Assembly (NCBI RefSeq): GCF_026460985.1
Contig: NZ_JAPKNM010000001.1
Location: 243,190-307,189, forward strand
From: Sphingomonas sp.
GTDB lineage: Bacteria > Pseudomonadota > Alphaproteobacteria > Sphingomonadales > Sphingomonadaceae
Direction: 5' to 3'
DNA length: 64,000 bases
Shown: piece by piece, positions 46,330 through 56,428 of the stretch
How the letters are laid out: each line of letters starts with the position of its first letter
Position numbering within the stretch: position 1 is the stretch's first letter
Notes under the pieces: model-generated
The model's database searches: none
The model's input: the letters and a program-made list of their open reading frames with translations, nothing else
What the model was told of the DNA's origin: nothing
Translations under genes and position numbers: made by a program

Positions 46330-47085
46330 ATGGCGATGATCCTCGACTGGCACTTCTACGCGCTCGCCATCCCCGCAGTGATCCTGCTCGGGCTGGCCAA
46401 GGGCGGATTCGCGGGCATGGGGGCGCTGTCGCTGCCGATGCTCACCTTCGCGATCGACCCCGTGCGCGCCGCGGCGATCCTGCTGCCGATCCTGATCGCG
46501 CAGGACGTAGTGGGGGTCTGGGCGTTCCGTCGCACCGTCGAGTGGCGGCTGCTCGGCTGGATGATGCCCGGCGCGGTGCTCGGCATCTGGCTCGGCTATG
46601 CCTTCGCGGCGAGCGTGTCCCCGCTTGGCGTCATGGCGGCAGTGGGCATCATCTCGATGGTCTTCGGCGCCTATCGCCTCTGGGCCGCGCGCCACGCCGC
46701 CCCACGCGAGGCGGCGCGCTGGCCTTTATGGATGGGGTCGCTGTTCGGAATCGCCTCGGGCTTCACCAGCCAGATCGCGCATGCCGGGCAGCCGCCCTTC
46801 CAGCTCTGGGTACTGCCCCGGAAACTCGACCGCGACGTGCTGATCGGCACCACCGCGATCTTCTTCGCCGCGATCAACTGGATCAAGGTGCCCGCCTATG
46901 CCGCGCTCGGCCAGTTCACCCGGGCGAACCTGCTCACCGCGGCGGCCTTGCTGCCGCTCGCCTTGGCCTCGACGCTGGCGGGCGTATGGCTCGTCCGCCG
47001 CATCGCGCCCGAGCGTTTCTACACCGCGATCTACTGGTTGATGATCCTGGTCGGCGCGGCGCTGGTTTGGGAAGCGACCCTTTGA
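46330..47085 (+). CDS. TSUP (TauE/SafE) family membrane permease
   Basis: A 251-residue permease with about eight helices. Family repeats are visible in YALAIPAVILLGLAKGGFAGMGALSLPMLTFAIDPVRAAAILLPILIAQDVVGV and GIASGFTSQIAHAGQPPFQLWVLPRKLDRDVLIGTTAIFFAAIN. The HAGQPPFQ motif marks the subgroup common in alphaproteobacteria, unlike the FGPGTGSF subgroup at 20884-21657. The substrate is probably a sulfonate or small organic anion but is not shown. The gene diverges from the ABM gene by 64 bp. Confidence 0.9.
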   Translation: MAMILDWHFYALAIPAVILLGLAKGGFAGMGALSLPMLTFAIDPVRAAAILLPILIAQDVVGVWAFRRTVEWRLLGWMMPGAVLGIWLGYAFAASVSPLGVMAAVGIISMVFGAYRLWAARHAAPREAARWPLWMGSLFGIASGFTSQIAHAGQPPFQLWVLPRKLDRDVLIGTTAIFFAAINWIKVPAYAALGQFTRANLLTAAALLPLALASTLAGVWLVRRIAPERFYTAIYWLMILVGAALVWEATL

Positions 47086-47225
47086 CTCCCCTCCCTGCAA
47101 GGGAGGGGCAGGGGGTGGGTGGCGAGCGCAGCGAGCCTCGCAACGTTGCCGCAAAAGAAAAGGCCGGGCATCGAGCCCGACCTTTTCTCACCCACCCCTA
47201 ACCCCTCCCTTGCAGGGAGGGGAAT
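47086..47225. repeat. Paired-palindrome intergenic repeat, CCCCTCCCTGC type
   Basis: TCCCCTCCCTGCAAGGGAGG at 47087 and the inverted CCCTCCCTTGCAGGGAGGGG ending near 47223 bracket the element. The interior has GGGTGGGTGGCGAGCGCAGC on one side and CTCACCCACCCCTAACCCC on the other, plus AAAAGGCCGGGCATCGAGCC with its partner. It fills the convergent gap between the TSUP and prs genes. Confidence 0.85.
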
Positions 47226-47229
47226 CAAG

Positions 47230-48165
<936 letters not shown>

Positions 48166-48270
48166 AGTGTGCTTCCCGTCGGCTTTGGTCCCTGGCCCAC
48201 CCCTTAGAACGCGGATCGGAAGAGGCAAAGGGGCATTGCTGCCAAGGCGTACGGAGCCTAGGTCGCGGCC

Positions 48271-49605
48271 ATGACCGTCACCACGCGCTTCGCCCCCAGT
48301 CCGACGGGGACGCTCCATGTCGGCAATCTGCGTACCGCGCTCCACAATTGGATGTTCGCGAAGGCGCGGGGCGGGCACTTCCTGCTGCGCATCGACGATA
48401 CCGATCGCGCGCGTTCGGAGGAACGCCACGTCGACTCGATCCGCGCCGACCTCGCCTGGCTCGGCCTCGCACCTGATGGCGAGGCGCGCCAGTCGGCGCG
48501 CTTCGATCGCTACGAGGCGCGCTTTGCCGAGATGGTCGCCGCGGGCCGGGTCTATCCGGCATTCGAGACCGCGCAGGAGCTCGAGCTCAAGCGCAAGATC
48601 CTGCTCGGGCGCGGGCTGCCCCCGGTCTATGACCGCGCCGCGCTGGCGCTGACCGATGCCGATCGGGCGAAGCTCGAGGGCGAGGGCGTCCGTCCGCACT
48701 GGCGCTTCCGCCTCGACCACGAGGCGCCGATCGAGTGGGACGACCTCGTCCGCGGCCATCAGCGCTTCGATCCGCGGACGATGAGCGATCCCGTGATCCG
48801 CCGCGCCGACGGTTCGTGGCTCTATCTCTTCCCCTCGGTGGTCGACGATGTCGACATGGCCATCACCCATGTGGTGCGCGGCGAGGACCATGTCTCGAAC
48901 ACCGCTGCCCAGCTCCAGATGTTCGCGGCTTTGGGCAGCAATCCGCCCGCCTTCGCGCACGAGGCGCTGCTGACCGGCAGCGAGGGCAAGCTCTCAAAGC
49001 GCCTCGGTTCGCTCGGCGTCGATCATTTCCGGGAAAGCGGCATCGAGCCCCAGGCTTTGATCGCCTTGCTCGCGCGGATCGGCACCAGCGATCCCGTCGA
49101 GCCCTTCGTCGATCCCGCCCCGCTGATCGCGAGCTTCGACTTCGCGCGCTTCGGCCGCGCGCCGGCGCGCTTCGACGAAGCCGAGCTCGCCCAGCTCAAC
49201 GCGCGCATCGTCCACCAGCTCGGCTTCGAGGCAGTCGCGGACCGGCTTCCCGGCGGCATGACGTCAGTCGCATGGGAGGCGATCCGCCCCAATCTCGCCA
49301 CCGTCGCCGAGGCTGCCGACTGGTGGCGCGTCGTCGAGGGACCGATCGACCCGGCCGAGCTCTCGCCCGAGGATCGCGCCTATCTCGTGCAGGCGGCGGA
49401 CGTGGCGGCCGGGATCGACTGGGCCGGCGCCCCCTGGCATGCGCTCACCGGCGCGCTCAAGGAAGCGACCGGCCGCAAGGGCAAGCCGCTGTTCCTGCCG
49501 CTGCGACTTGCGCTCACCGGGCGCGCGCATGGGCCCGATATGGGGGCGCTGCTTCCGCTGATCGGCCGCGAGGCTGCGCTGGTTCGCTTGCAGGCGGCCG
49601 GCTGA
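48271..49605 (+). CDS. gltX: Glutamyl-tRNA synthetase
   Basis: GltX charges glutamate onto tRNA. The 444-residue class I synthetase has the HIGH-equivalent in [21 protein letters not shown] (HVGN, residues 16-19), [28 protein letters not shown], the domain preceding the KMSKS motif, and the KMSKS-equivalent in [22 protein letters not shown]. Many alphaproteobacteria carry two GltX paralogues, one favouring tRNA-Gln for transamidation; which this is cannot be told from the window. No zinc-ribbon cysteine set is apparent. Confidence 0.95.
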   Translation: MTVTTRFAPSPTGTLHVGNLRTALHNWMFAKARGGHFLLRIDDTDRARSEERHVDSIRADLAWLGLAPDGEARQSARFDRYEARFAEMVAAGRVYPAFETAQELELKRKILLGRGLPPVYDRAALALTDADRAKLEGEGVRPHWRFRLDHEAPIEWDDLVRGHQRFDPRTMSDPVIRRADGSWLYLFPSVVDDVDMAITHVVRGEDHVSNTAAQLQMFAALGSNPPAFAHEALLTGSEGKLSKRLGSLGVDHFRESGIEPQALIALLARIGTSDPVEPFVDPAPLIASFDFARFGRAPARFDEAELAQLNARIVHQLGFEAVADRLPGGMTSVAWEAIRPNLATVAEAADWWRVVEGPIDPAELSPEDRAYLVQAADVAAGIDWAGAPWHALTGALKEATGRKGKPLFLPLRLALTGRAHGPDMGALLPLIGREAALVRLQAAG

Positions 49606-49654
49606 CTCGCCGCCGCCCGTCCCGTCGTCGTTTCGAAACCTGTTTACCTGTTAA

Positions 49655-49671
49655 ATGATACGTTGTATCGT
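49655..49671. promoter_or_regulatory. Palindromic operator candidate upstream of tonB
   Basis: GATAC-GTT-GTATC (49657-49669), extended to ATGATACGTTGTATCGT, is a perfect 5-3-5 palindrome 44 bp before the TonB start codon. It looks like a metalloregulator site and recalls GATATGTTATA-type Zur boxes of alphaproteobacteria, but identity is unproven. Confidence 0.4.
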
Positions 49672-49715
49672 CACTAGAGCCGGCACCAGACCGGTCAACG
49701 GATGGAGAGCAACGC

Positions 49716-50381
49716 ATGTATGCCGAACATCGCTACGCACCGCCCAAGTCCCGCGCTGTCGGCCTGGGGGGCGCCTTCCTGATCAACGGCGCGGTCGTCG
49801 CGGGAATGTTGTTCTATCTCGCGCCGCAGATCGTCCCCCGCGATCCCCCCACCGTGCTCGAGGGCCGCAATGTCCCGATCCCGCCCGAACCCAAGCCGAT
49901 CGAGCGCAAGCCGGTACCCACAAGCGAACGCACGACCATCACGCCGCTGCCGACGGCGCCCGACCCGTTGGTGCGGACTGAAAGCGACAATCCCACCAGG
50001 ACAACGCCAATCGAATATCCGCCCCTGCCGCCATTGCCGCCGACACCCGGTCCCGGTCCGGTGGTCATCGCCGAACCGCCCGCGCCCCTGCCATTGATCG
50101 GTGCCGCCCAGGATCCGCGCTATCTCAAGGACTTCCAGCCCGCTTACCCCTCCGCCGAGCTGCGGGCCCAGCGTGACGGTATCGTCAAGCTCCGCGTGCT
50201 GATCGGGATAGACGGGCGCGTGAAGGCAGCCGAATCGGTCAGCGCGACCAGCCCTGCCTTCTTCGAGGCGACCAGGCGGCAGGCGCTCTCCAAATGGCGC
50301 TTCAAGCCCGCGACGCGCGGCGGAGTGCCGCAGGAGAGTTGGAAGACGCTGAGCGTGCGGTTCGAGATCAAGGACCAGTGA
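49716..50381 (+). CDS. tonB: Energy transducer TonB
   Basis: TonB spans the periplasm and passes proton-motive energy from ExbB-ExbD to outer-membrane receptors. The 221-residue protein has a short cytoplasmic tail, a membrane helix (VGLGGAFLINGAVVAGMLFYLAP, about 13-35), a proline-rich rod (IPPEPKPIERKPVP and PPLPPLPPTPGPGP), and the C-terminal TonB domain (YLKDFQPAYPSAELRAQRDGIVKLRVLIGIDG onward, ending SWKTLSVRFEIKDQ). ExbB/ExbD are not nearby. A palindromic site lies in the promoter. Confidence 0.94.
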   Translation: MYAEHRYAPPKSRAVGLGGAFLINGAVVAGMLFYLAPQIVPRDPPTVLEGRNVPIPPEPKPIERKPVPTSERTTITPLPTAPDPLVRTESDNPTRTTPIEYPPLPPLPPTPGPGPVVIAEPPAPLPLIGAAQDPRYLKDFQPAYPSAELRAQRDGIVKLRVLIGIDGRVKAAESVSATSPAFFEATRRQALSKWRFKPATRGGVPQESWKTLSVRFEIKDQ

Positions 50382-50469
50382 TCCGCATCTGGCCAAACCG
50401 GTCGCGCTAGCGGCCGGTCCGGCGCGGGGGTTTGCCCTGGAGCCTCCGCGCCCTTATCTTCACGCGCAA

Positions 50470-50817
50470 ATGACCTTTCTCAAAAGATTCTCGCCGGTCG
50501 CCGCCTATCGCGATCTGCGCTTCTTCCTCGCGACGCGGAAGCGCCACGAGTTGGGGTTCATGGCGCTTTCGCTCGCCGTGACCATGTTGATCCTCGTCGC
50601 CTTCGTGAAGGACTCGCACTTCGAGAAGCCGTACGAACGCAACATCATCTATGTCGAGCAATGGCCGATCACGCGCACCGACGAGCAGATCCGCGCGCAG
50701 CAGAAGATCGATCAGGCCAAGCGCAACATCGAGAAGGCCGAGCTCGAAAAGCGGCGCAAGGCCAAGCAGGCCGAGTTCAAGAAAGTCGATGATTGGCTGA
50801 CCAACCACGGTTTCTGA
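50470..50817 (+). CDS. Predicted single-pass membrane protein, function unknown
   Basis: A 115-residue protein with a basic N-terminus (MTFLKRFSPVAAYRDLRFFLATRKRHE), one membrane helix (LGFMALSLAVTMLILVAFV, about 28-46), and a C-terminal charged segment likely to form a coiled coil (RAQQKIDQAKRNIEKAELEKRRKAKQAEFKKV read in parts). I do not recognise a named family. Its end overlaps the ribD start by about 25 bp, so the two are translationally linked and it heads the riboflavin cluster. The 88-bp gap upstream shows no FMN riboswitch. Confidence 0.75.
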   Translation: MTFLKRFSPVAAYRDLRFFLATRKRHELGFMALSLAVTMLILVAFVKDSHFEKPYERNIIYVEQWPITRTDEQIRAQQKIDQAKRNIEKAELEKRRKAKQAEFKKVDDWLTNHGF

Positions 50818-51785
50818 GCGACGCGCGCTGGATGGGCGCAGCGCTCGGCCTGTCGGAGCGCACGCGCGGGCGGACCGCTCCCAACCCCAATGTCGGCTGC
50901 GTGCTGGTGCAGCACGGCCGCATCGTCGGGCGCGGCTGGACCCAGGCCGGCGGCCGCCCCCATGCCGAGGCGATGGCGCTGGCGGAGGCAGGGGAGAAGT
51001 CGCGCGGCGCGACTTGCTGCGTCACGCTCGAACCCTGTGCGCACCTCTCGCCGCGCGGCCCCGCCTGCGCCGACCTGCTGGTCGCCGCCGGAGTCGTTCG
51101 CGTTGTGATCGCGCTCGGCGATCCCGATCCGCGCACCAATGGGCAGGGCGTCGCCCGGCTGCGCGATGCCGGGATCGAAGTGGAAGAGGGCATCGCCGAG
51201 GAGGCGGCGCGCGCCGCGATGGCGGGCTTCCTCACCCGGCGGGCCAAGGGCCGCCCCTTCGTCACCCTCAAGCTGGCGACCTCGCTCGACGGCCGCATCG
51301 CGCTCGAATCGGGCGAGAGCCGCTGGATCACCGGCCCCGAGGCCCGCGCCCATGCGCATCTCGAGCGCGCGCGGCACGAGGCGATCCTGGTCGGGGGGCG
51401 GACTTGGGAGGTTGATCGGCCCAAGCTGGATGTGCGGTTGCCGGGTCTCGAGCCCCGGTCTCCGCGCCGTATCCTTCTCTCTCGTCACCCCCGCTTTCGC
51501 GGGGATGACGGATGGGAATTGTTAGGCGCGCCCTCCGACATCGTGCATCTCGAAGGCGTCGACCATCTCCTCGTCGAGGGTGGCGCCGAGACCGCCGCCG
51601 CGTTCCTGCGCGAAGGGCTGGTCGATCGCCTCCTCCTCTACCGCGCGCCGATCCTGATCGGCTCGGGCAAGCCTGCGCTCGGCGATATCGGCCTTTCCGA
51701 CCTCGCCGCCGCGCATGGTCGCTGGCGGCTCGGCGACACGCGGATGCTTGGCAGCGACCGCCTCGAAGTCTACGCGACCTCATAA
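50793..51785 (+). CDS. ribD: Bifunctional riboflavin deaminase/reductase RibD
   Basis: RibD deaminates and then reduces the pyrimidine intermediate of riboflavin synthesis. The 330-residue product starts at a TTG inside the preceding gene. The deaminase domain has the zinc motif HAEAM (57-61) and [12 protein letters not shown] (81-92); the reductase domain has [36 protein letters not shown] and [21 protein letters not shown]. Residues about 229-241 ([13 protein letters not shown]) are encoded by a copy of a dispersed repeat that reads through in frame. It abuts ribE (TAATG). Confidence 0.94.
   Translation: MADQPRFLSDARWMGAALGLSERTRGRTAPNPNVGCVLVQHGRIVGRGWTQAGGRPHAEAMALAEAGEKSRGATCCVTLEPCAHLSPRGPACADLLVAAGVVRVVIALGDPDPRTNGQGVARLRDAGIEVEEGIAEEAARAAMAGFLTRRAKGRPFVTLKLATSLDGRIALESGESRWITGPEARAHAHLERARHEAILVGGRTWEVDRPKLDVRLPGLEPRSPRRILLSRHPRFRGDDGWELLGAPSDIVHLEGVDHLLVEGGAETAAAFLREGLVDRLLLYRAPILIGSGKPALGDIGLSDLAAAHGRWRLGDTRMLGSDRLEVYATS
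51483..51511 (+). repeat. Single arm of a dispersed intergenic repeat inside ribD
   Basis: CGTCACCCCCGCTTTCGCGG continues to GGATGACGG, a hairpin-forming arm of the same kind as the intergenic elements at 20732-20818 and 41128-41210. Here it sits within the reductase domain of ribD without breaking the frame, encoding [10 protein letters not shown]. Confidence 0.85.
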
Positions 51786-52393
51786 TGTTTACGGGAATCG
51801 TCACCGATATCGGCACCGTCGTTGCCGCCACGCAGCAGGGCGACCTGCGCGTCGAAATCTCCACCGCCTATGACGTCGACACGATCGATCTCGGCGCGTC
51901 GATCTCCTGCTCGGGCGTGTGCCTGACGGTGGTCGACAAGGCTCCCGGCCGCGTCGCGTTCGACGTCTCGGCCGAGACCGTGTCGCGCACCGCGCGGGAC
52001 ATGTGGACCGAGGGCCGCCGCCTCAACCTCGAGCGCGCGCTCAAGCTCGGCGACGAGCTGGGCGGGCATATCGTCACCGGGCATGTCGACGGCATCGGCA
52101 CGGTTGCCGAATGGCGCGAGGAAGGCGGCTCGCATCGCCTCGTCATTGCCGCGGACAAGGAAATCGCCCCCTATGTCGCCGCCAAGGGCTCGATCACCGT
52201 CGACGGCGTGTCGCTGACTGTGAATTCGGTCGAGGACACGGCCACGGGCGTGAATCTGCACCTCAACATCATTCCCCACACCGCCGCAGTCACTACATTC
52301 GGGGCATTGCAGCTCGGGCAGGCGGTCAATCTCGAGATCGACGTGCTCGCCCGCTATCTCCAGCGCATGGAGGCGCTTCGTGCCAAAGCCTGA
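51785..52393 (+). CDS. ribE: Riboflavin synthase alpha chain
   Basis: Riboflavin synthase dismutates two molecules of 6,7-dimethyl-8-ribityllumazine into riboflavin and a recycled pyrimidine. The 202-residue protein shows the two lumazine-binding repeats: [17 protein letters not shown] with [10 protein letters not shown], and [17 protein letters not shown] with [17 protein letters not shown]. The ATG shares one base with the ribD stop and the end overlaps ribB by 14 bp, fitting a coupled riboflavin operon. The C-terminal [11 protein letters not shown] is normal. Confidence 0.97.
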   Translation: MFTGIVTDIGTVVAATQQGDLRVEISTAYDVDTIDLGASISCSGVCLTVVDKAPGRVAFDVSAETVSRTARDMWTEGRRLNLERALKLGDELGGHIVTGHVDGIGTVAEWREEGGSHRLVIAADKEIAPYVAAKGSITVDGVSLTVNSVEDTATGVNLHLNIIPHTAAVTTFGALQLGQAVNLEIDVLARYLQRMEALRAKA

Positions 52394-53528
52394 ACAATCG
52401 AATCCCTTGGCCCGCCTCAAGCACGGTTTCCTGTCGACGCCCGAGGAACTGATCGACGAGGCCCGCAACGGCCGGATGTTCATCCTCGTCGACGATGAGG
52501 ACCGCGAGAACGAAGGCGACCTCGTCATCCCCGCCCAGATGGCGACTCCCGACGCGATCAACTTCATGGCCAAGTTCGGCCGCGGGCTGATCTGCCTGGC
52601 GCTCACCAAGGAGCGGGTCGACCAGCTCGGGCTCGACCTGATGTCGCGCAACAACGGCACGCGGCACGAGACTGCCTTCACCGTCTCGATCGAGGCGCGC
52701 GAGGGCGTCACCACTGGCATCTCCGCCGCCGATCGCGCGCGCACCATCTCGGTCGCGATCGACGCGTCGAAGGACCGGCACGCGATCGTCTCGCCCGGCC
52801 ATGTCTTCCCGCTGGTCGCGCGCGACGGCGGCGTGCTCGTCCGCACCGGCCATACCGAGGCGGCGGTCGACGTCGCGCGGCTCGCCGGACTCAACCCCTC
52901 GGGCGTGATCTGCGAGATCATGAAGGACGACGGGACGATGGCGCGGATGGACGACCTCGTTTCCTTCGCGCAGTTCCACAATCTCAAGATCGGCACGATC
53001 CGCGACCTGATCGCCTATCGCCGCCGCCACGACCACCTCGTCGAGAAGCGCGCCGAGGCGCGGTTCGAGAGCGACTGGGGCGGCGAATGGACTGCGCTCA
53101 CCTTCTGGAACAAGGCGACCGAGAGCGAGCAGGTCGCGCTGGTGAAGGGCCGGATCGACCCCGCCAAGCCCACTCTGGTGCGCATGCACGCGCTGTCGCC
53201 GTTCAGCGACATCTTCGGCGAGGGCGGCAGCCGCGGCGGCCTGCTGCGCCGTTCGATGGAGATCATCGGCGAGGAGGGCGCGGGCGTGGTCGTGGTGATC
53301 AACAAGCCGCGCCCCGACCAGTTCAGCGTCGCGCTCCAGGCCAAGGCAGGCGTGCTCGAGGCCAAGGACATGGACGAATTGCGCGATTACGGCGTCGGCG
53401 CCACGATCCTCACCGAACTCGGCGTGCAGGACATGATCCTGCTCACCAACACCCACCATACCCTTGTCGGGCTCGACGGCTACGGCCTGTCGATCGTCGG
53501 CGAGCGTGCAATCGACCTGGAGAATTGA
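52380..53528 (+). CDS. ribB: 3,4-dihydroxy-2-butanone 4-phosphate synthase with a degenerate GTP cyclohydrolase II-like domain
   Basis: The N-terminal RibB domain (about 15-215) makes the four-carbon unit for riboflavin from ribulose 5-phosphate, with the active-site [15 protein letters not shown], the [17 protein letters not shown] segment and [27 protein letters not shown]. The C-terminal part (about 220-382) follows the GTP cyclohydrolase II fold but has no cysteine at all, so the zinc site is absent. The substrate motif RQEGRGIGL is replaced by [10 protein letters not shown]. The start is a GTG. A functional RibA must be elsewhere. Confidence 0.94.
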   Translation: MPKPEQSNPLARLKHGFLSTPEELIDEARNGRMFILVDDEDRENEGDLVIPAQMATPDAINFMAKFGRGLICLALTKERVDQLGLDLMSRNNGTRHETAFTVSIEAREGVTTGISAADRARTISVAIDASKDRHAIVSPGHVFPLVARDGGVLVRTGHTEAAVDVARLAGLNPSGVICEIMKDDGTMARMDDLVSFAQFHNLKIGTIRDLIAYRRRHDHLVEKRAEARFESDWGGEWTALTFWNKATESEQVALVKGRIDPAKPTLVRMHALSPFSDIFGEGGSRGGLLRRSMEIIGEEGAGVVVVINKPRPDQFSVALQAKAGVLEAKDMDELRDYGVGATILTELGVQDMILLTNTHHTLVGLDGYGLSIVGERAIDLEN

Positions 53529-53947
53529 TGGCCCGCGTCCTGATCGTCGAAGCCCGCTTCTACGCCCATCTCAACGACATGCTGCTCGATGGGGCGCGGA
53601 CCGCGCTCCAGGAGGCGGGGCACGATTACGAGATCGTCACCGTTCCCGGCGCGCTTGAGGTGCCCGGTGCCGTCGCGCTCGCGGTCGAGACCGGGCAGTA
53701 TGACGCCTATGTCGCGCTGGGCGTGGTGATCCGCGGCGAGACTTATCATTTCGAGATCGTCGCCGGCGAGAGCGCGCGCGGGCTGATGGCGCTGGCGCTC
53801 GATGGGGTGCCGATCGGCAACGGCATCCTGACGGTCGAGAATGAGGAGCAGGCGCTGGTCCGTGCCGATCCGGCGCAGAAGGACAAGGGCGGCGAGGCCG
53901 CCAAGGCGGCGCTGGCGATGCTGGCGCTCAAGAGCCGGTTCGGCTGA
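53528..53947 (+). CDS. ribH: 6,7-dimethyl-8-ribityllumazine synthase
   Basis: RibH condenses the pyrimidine from RibD with the butanone phosphate from RibB. The 139-residue protein has [20 protein letters not shown], the substrate loop [44 protein letters not shown] with the catalytic histidine in ETYHFE, and [18 protein letters not shown]. Its start overlaps the ribB stop by one base, the last of the coupled set ribD-ribE-ribB-ribH. No nusB follows. Confidence 0.97.
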   Translation: MARVLIVEARFYAHLNDMLLDGARTALQEAGHDYEIVTVPGALEVPGAVALAVETGQYDAYVALGVVIRGETYHFEIVAGESARGLMALALDGVPIGNGILTVENEEQALVRADPAQKDKGGEAAKAALAMLALKSRFG

Positions 53948-53950
53948 GCG

Positions 53951-54343
53951 ATGCGGCCCCCGCCCACGCGCTACAAGGTAGTGGAGCGCGGGCGCCGGCT
54001 GGAAGTCATCGATACGCTGACTGGGGAGCCGGTCTCGCGGCCCCCTCCGGCTTCTTCCCGGCAGGGTAGCGGCGCCGGAATCGATTCGGACGTTTTCGTC
54101 ACCAAGCGCTGGTATGACGACAAGGCGCCGCGCGCGATCCGGATCAACTATGCGACACGGGCCCGGCTGCTCAACCTGCGCTGGGGGATCGCGCTCGGCG
54201 TGGCATTGCTCATCGCGCTGAGTTTCCTGTTCTGGCCGCTCGCGATCTTCCTGGTCTTCGCGCTGGCGGCGGGCCCGAAGCTGCGCGCGCAGCTCCGGGC
54301 CGCCAGCACCAGCTGGCTAGACGGGCTCGATCAGGCCGCCTGA
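53951..54343 (+). CDS. Predicted membrane protein, function unknown
   Basis: A 130-residue protein 3 bp after ribH. The N-terminal half is polar (RPPPTRYKVVERGRRLEVIDTLTGEPVSR, then SDVFVTKRWYDDKAPRAIRINY). The second half has a pair of hydrophobic segments forming a hairpin (LRWGIALGVALLIALSFLFWPLAIFLVFALAAG). I do not recognise a named family. Its end overlaps the convergent alkene reductase gene by 13 bp. It may be co-transcribed with the riboflavin genes. Confidence 0.75.
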   Translation: MRPPPTRYKVVERGRRLEVIDTLTGEPVSRPPPASSRQGSGAGIDSDVFVTKRWYDDKAPRAIRINYATRARLLNLRWGIALGVALLIALSFLFWPLAIFLVFALAAGPKLRAQLRAASTSWLDGLDQAA

Positions 54344-55440
54344 GCCTCGTCCCAACGCGGATAGTCGGTATAGCCCTCGGCACCGCCGATATAGAACAGG
54401 TCCTCGCGCTGCGGATTGAGCGGTAGCTTCTCCGCCAGCCGCTCCGGCAGGTCCGGATTGGCGAGGAAGGGGCGGCCATAGGCGATCGCATCGGCCTCGC
54501 CCGCATCGAGCGCGGCCTGGGCATCGTCGGCATGATAGTCGGCGTTGAGCGCGAGCGGCCCCTTGAACACCTTCCGGATCACCGGGTGCACCGGCGGATG
54601 GTCGGGCAGGCCGCGGGTGCCGCCCGGGCGCGGCTCGCGCATCTCGAGAAAGGCGATGCCGATATCGTCGAGCGCAGCCGCAGCAGCCTCGAACAATGCG
54701 TGCGGATTGCTGTCGTTGACGCCCTGCACTTCGCCATTGGGCGAGAGGCGCACGCCGGTGCGGTCGCCGCCCACCGTGTCGACCACGCGCTGCGTGACTT
54801 CGCGGAGCAGCCGGATGCGGTTGGGGATCGAGCCGCCATAGGCGTCGTCGCGGAAGTTCGAATTGTCGCGCAGGAACTGGTCGATCAGATAGCCATTGGC
54901 GGCGTGGATCTGCACCCCGTCGAAGCCCGCGCGGATCGCGTTGGTCGCGGCGTTGGCATAATCGTCGAGGATGCCGGGGATCTCGTCGGTGCGGAGCGCC
55001 CGCGCCTGCGTGTAGGGGCGCTTGATCTCGCCGCTCTCCTCCGCCGGATAGGTGCGCACCGTTCCCGGCGCGGTGGTCGCCGAGGACGAGACCGGGGGCT
55101 CGCCGCCGAGGAAGTCCGAATGGACCAGCCGGCCCATGTGCCAGAGCTGCGCGACGATCCGCCCGCCGGCTTCGTGCACCGCGGCGACCACCGGTTTCCA
55201 GGCCTCGACCTGCTCCTGGCTCCACAGCCCGGGCGCATAGGCCCAGCCAAGCCCCTGCTGGCTGATGCCGGTCGCCTCGGAGATGATCAGCCCGGCGCCG
55301 GCGCGCTGGGCGTAATAGTCGGCCATGATCGGCGTCGGCACGTGTTCGCGCGTCGCGCGGCCGCGGGTCAGCGGCGCCATCAGGATGCGGTTGGGCGCGT
55401 GGATCGCGCCGAGCTGGATCGGATCGAACAGGCTGGGCAT
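54331..55440 (-). CDS. Old Yellow Enzyme family alkene reductase
   Basis: A 369-residue FMN-dependent oxidoreductase that reduces activated C=C bonds with NAD(P)H. It begins MPSLFDPIQLGAIHAPNRILMAPLTRGRA and has YYAQRAGAGLIISEATGIS, the conserved HMGR in AQLWHMGRLVHSD, the substrate-binding FDGVQIHAANGYLIDQFL (His/Asn pair), DDAYGGSIPNRIRLLREV and IAYGRPFLANPDLPERL, as in NemA/XenB-type enzymes. It converges on the membrane protein gene and diverges from the EamA gene by 55 bp. Confidence 0.95.
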   Translation of the reverse strand: MPSLFDPIQLGAIHAPNRILMAPLTRGRATREHVPTPIMADYYAQRAGAGLIISEATGISQQGLGWAYAPGLWSQEQVEAWKPVVAAVHEAGGRIVAQLWHMGRLVHSDFLGGEPPVSSSATTAPGTVRTYPAEESGEIKRPYTQARALRTDEIPGILDDYANAATNAIRAGFDGVQIHAANGYLIDQFLRDNSNFRDDAYGGSIPNRIRLLREVTQRVVDTVGGDRTGVRLSPNGEVQGVNDSNPHALFEAAAAALDDIGIAFLEMREPRPGGTRGLPDHPPVHPVIRKVFKGPLALNADYHADDAQAALDAGEADAIAYGRPFLANPDLPERLAEKLPLNPQREDLFYIGGAEGYTDYPRWDEAQAA

Positions 55441-55495
55441 GGGGGAAGAAAGCCTTTTGCTGTGGTCCGGGGCAGATAGGGCGCTACAGGGCGCT

Positions 55496-56428
55496 ATGCA
55501 GGAAGCCCGGGACCCAAGGAAAACTACGCGCGTCAGAAGCCATGCCACGATGGCGCTCGCCGCTCTGGTCATCGCCAATGTCGCGCTCGCCTTCGGTCCG
55601 CTGTTCGTGCGCGTTGCCGATGTCGGGCCGGTGGCGGCGGGTTTCTGGCGGATCGCGCTGGCGACTCCGATGCTGCTAGGCGCCTCGATGCTGGTCGGCG
55701 ATCGCCCGTTCACGGCCTCGCGCGGCCTGTGGGGCGTGCTCGCGGTGGCGGGGCTCGCCTTCGCCGCCGATCTGGCGAGCTGGCATGTCGGGATCGGTCG
55801 CACCACGCTCGCCAATTCGACCTTGTTCGGCAATTGCGCGGTGCTGATCTTCCCGATCTACGGCTTTGTCGCCGCGCGGATGTGGCCGTCGCGCATGCAG
55901 GCGCTGGCACTCGTGCTGGCAGCAGTGGGCGCGGCGCTGCTGATGGGGCGTTCGGCGAGCCTCTCGTCGCGGAACCTCACCGGCGATCTGTTCTGCCTGC
56001 TCGCGGGCGTACTCTACGCCATCTACTTCATCATCATGGCGCGGGTGCGCGAACGGCTCGCCCCGATGCCGGCGCTCGCGCTCTCGTCGCTCGCCTCGAT
56101 CCCGCCTTTGCTCGTCCTCGCGCTGGCGCTCGGCGAGCAGGTCTGGCCGGGCAATTGGTGGCCTCTCCTCGCAATGGCGGTGGTGAGCCAGCTGATCGGG
56201 CAGGGCTGCATGATCTACGCGCTGGGCCACCTCACCCCGCTCGTCGTCGGCATCGCATTGCTGATCCAGCCCGCGGTCGCCGCGGCGCTCGGCTGGGTGG
56301 TGTTCGACGAGAGGCTCGCCGCGGCCGACGCGGTCGGCGCCCTCTTCGTCGCGCTCGCTCTGGTGCTGGTGCGCAGCGGTGGCAAGGAGCGGGTTGCGCC
56401 CGCCGCCGGGGAGCCTAAATCGGCATGA
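55496..56428 (+). CDS. EamA-type (DMT superfamily) membrane transporter
   Basis: A 310-residue drug/metabolite exporter with ten predicted helices in two EamA repeats, for example LALVLAAVGAALLMGRS and LLAMAVVSQLIGQGCMIYALGHLTPLVVGIALLIQPAVAAALGWVVFDERLAAADAVGALFV in the second half. Substrates of this family range from amino acids to metabolites and cannot be told here. The ATG at 55496 is used; the ATG at 55550 (MALAALVIANVAL) is an alternative. The stop overlaps COQ9 by 4 bp. Confidence 0.88.
   Translation: MQEARDPRKTTRVRSHATMALAALVIANVALAFGPLFVRVADVGPVAAGFWRIALATPMLLGASMLVGDRPFTASRGLWGVLAVAGLAFAADLASWHVGIGRTTLANSTLFGNCAVLIFPIYGFVAARMWPSRMQALALVLAAVGAALLMGRSASLSSRNLTGDLFCLLAGVLYAIYFIIMARVRERLAPMPALALSSLASIPPLLVLALALGEQVWPGNWWPLLAMAVVSQLIGQGCMIYALGHLTPLVVGIALLIQPAVAAALGWVVFDERLAAADAVGALFVALALVLVRSGGKERVAPAAGEPKSA

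Noticed and set aside
50382..50469. FMN riboswitch before the riboflavin genes
   Set aside because: The conserved AGGGCGG and CCCCACCGGCGG-type segments are absent from this short gap.
53015..53371. Antisense frame within ribB
   Set aside because: Serine- and arginine-rich product with no recognisable motif, fully inside a well-supported gene.
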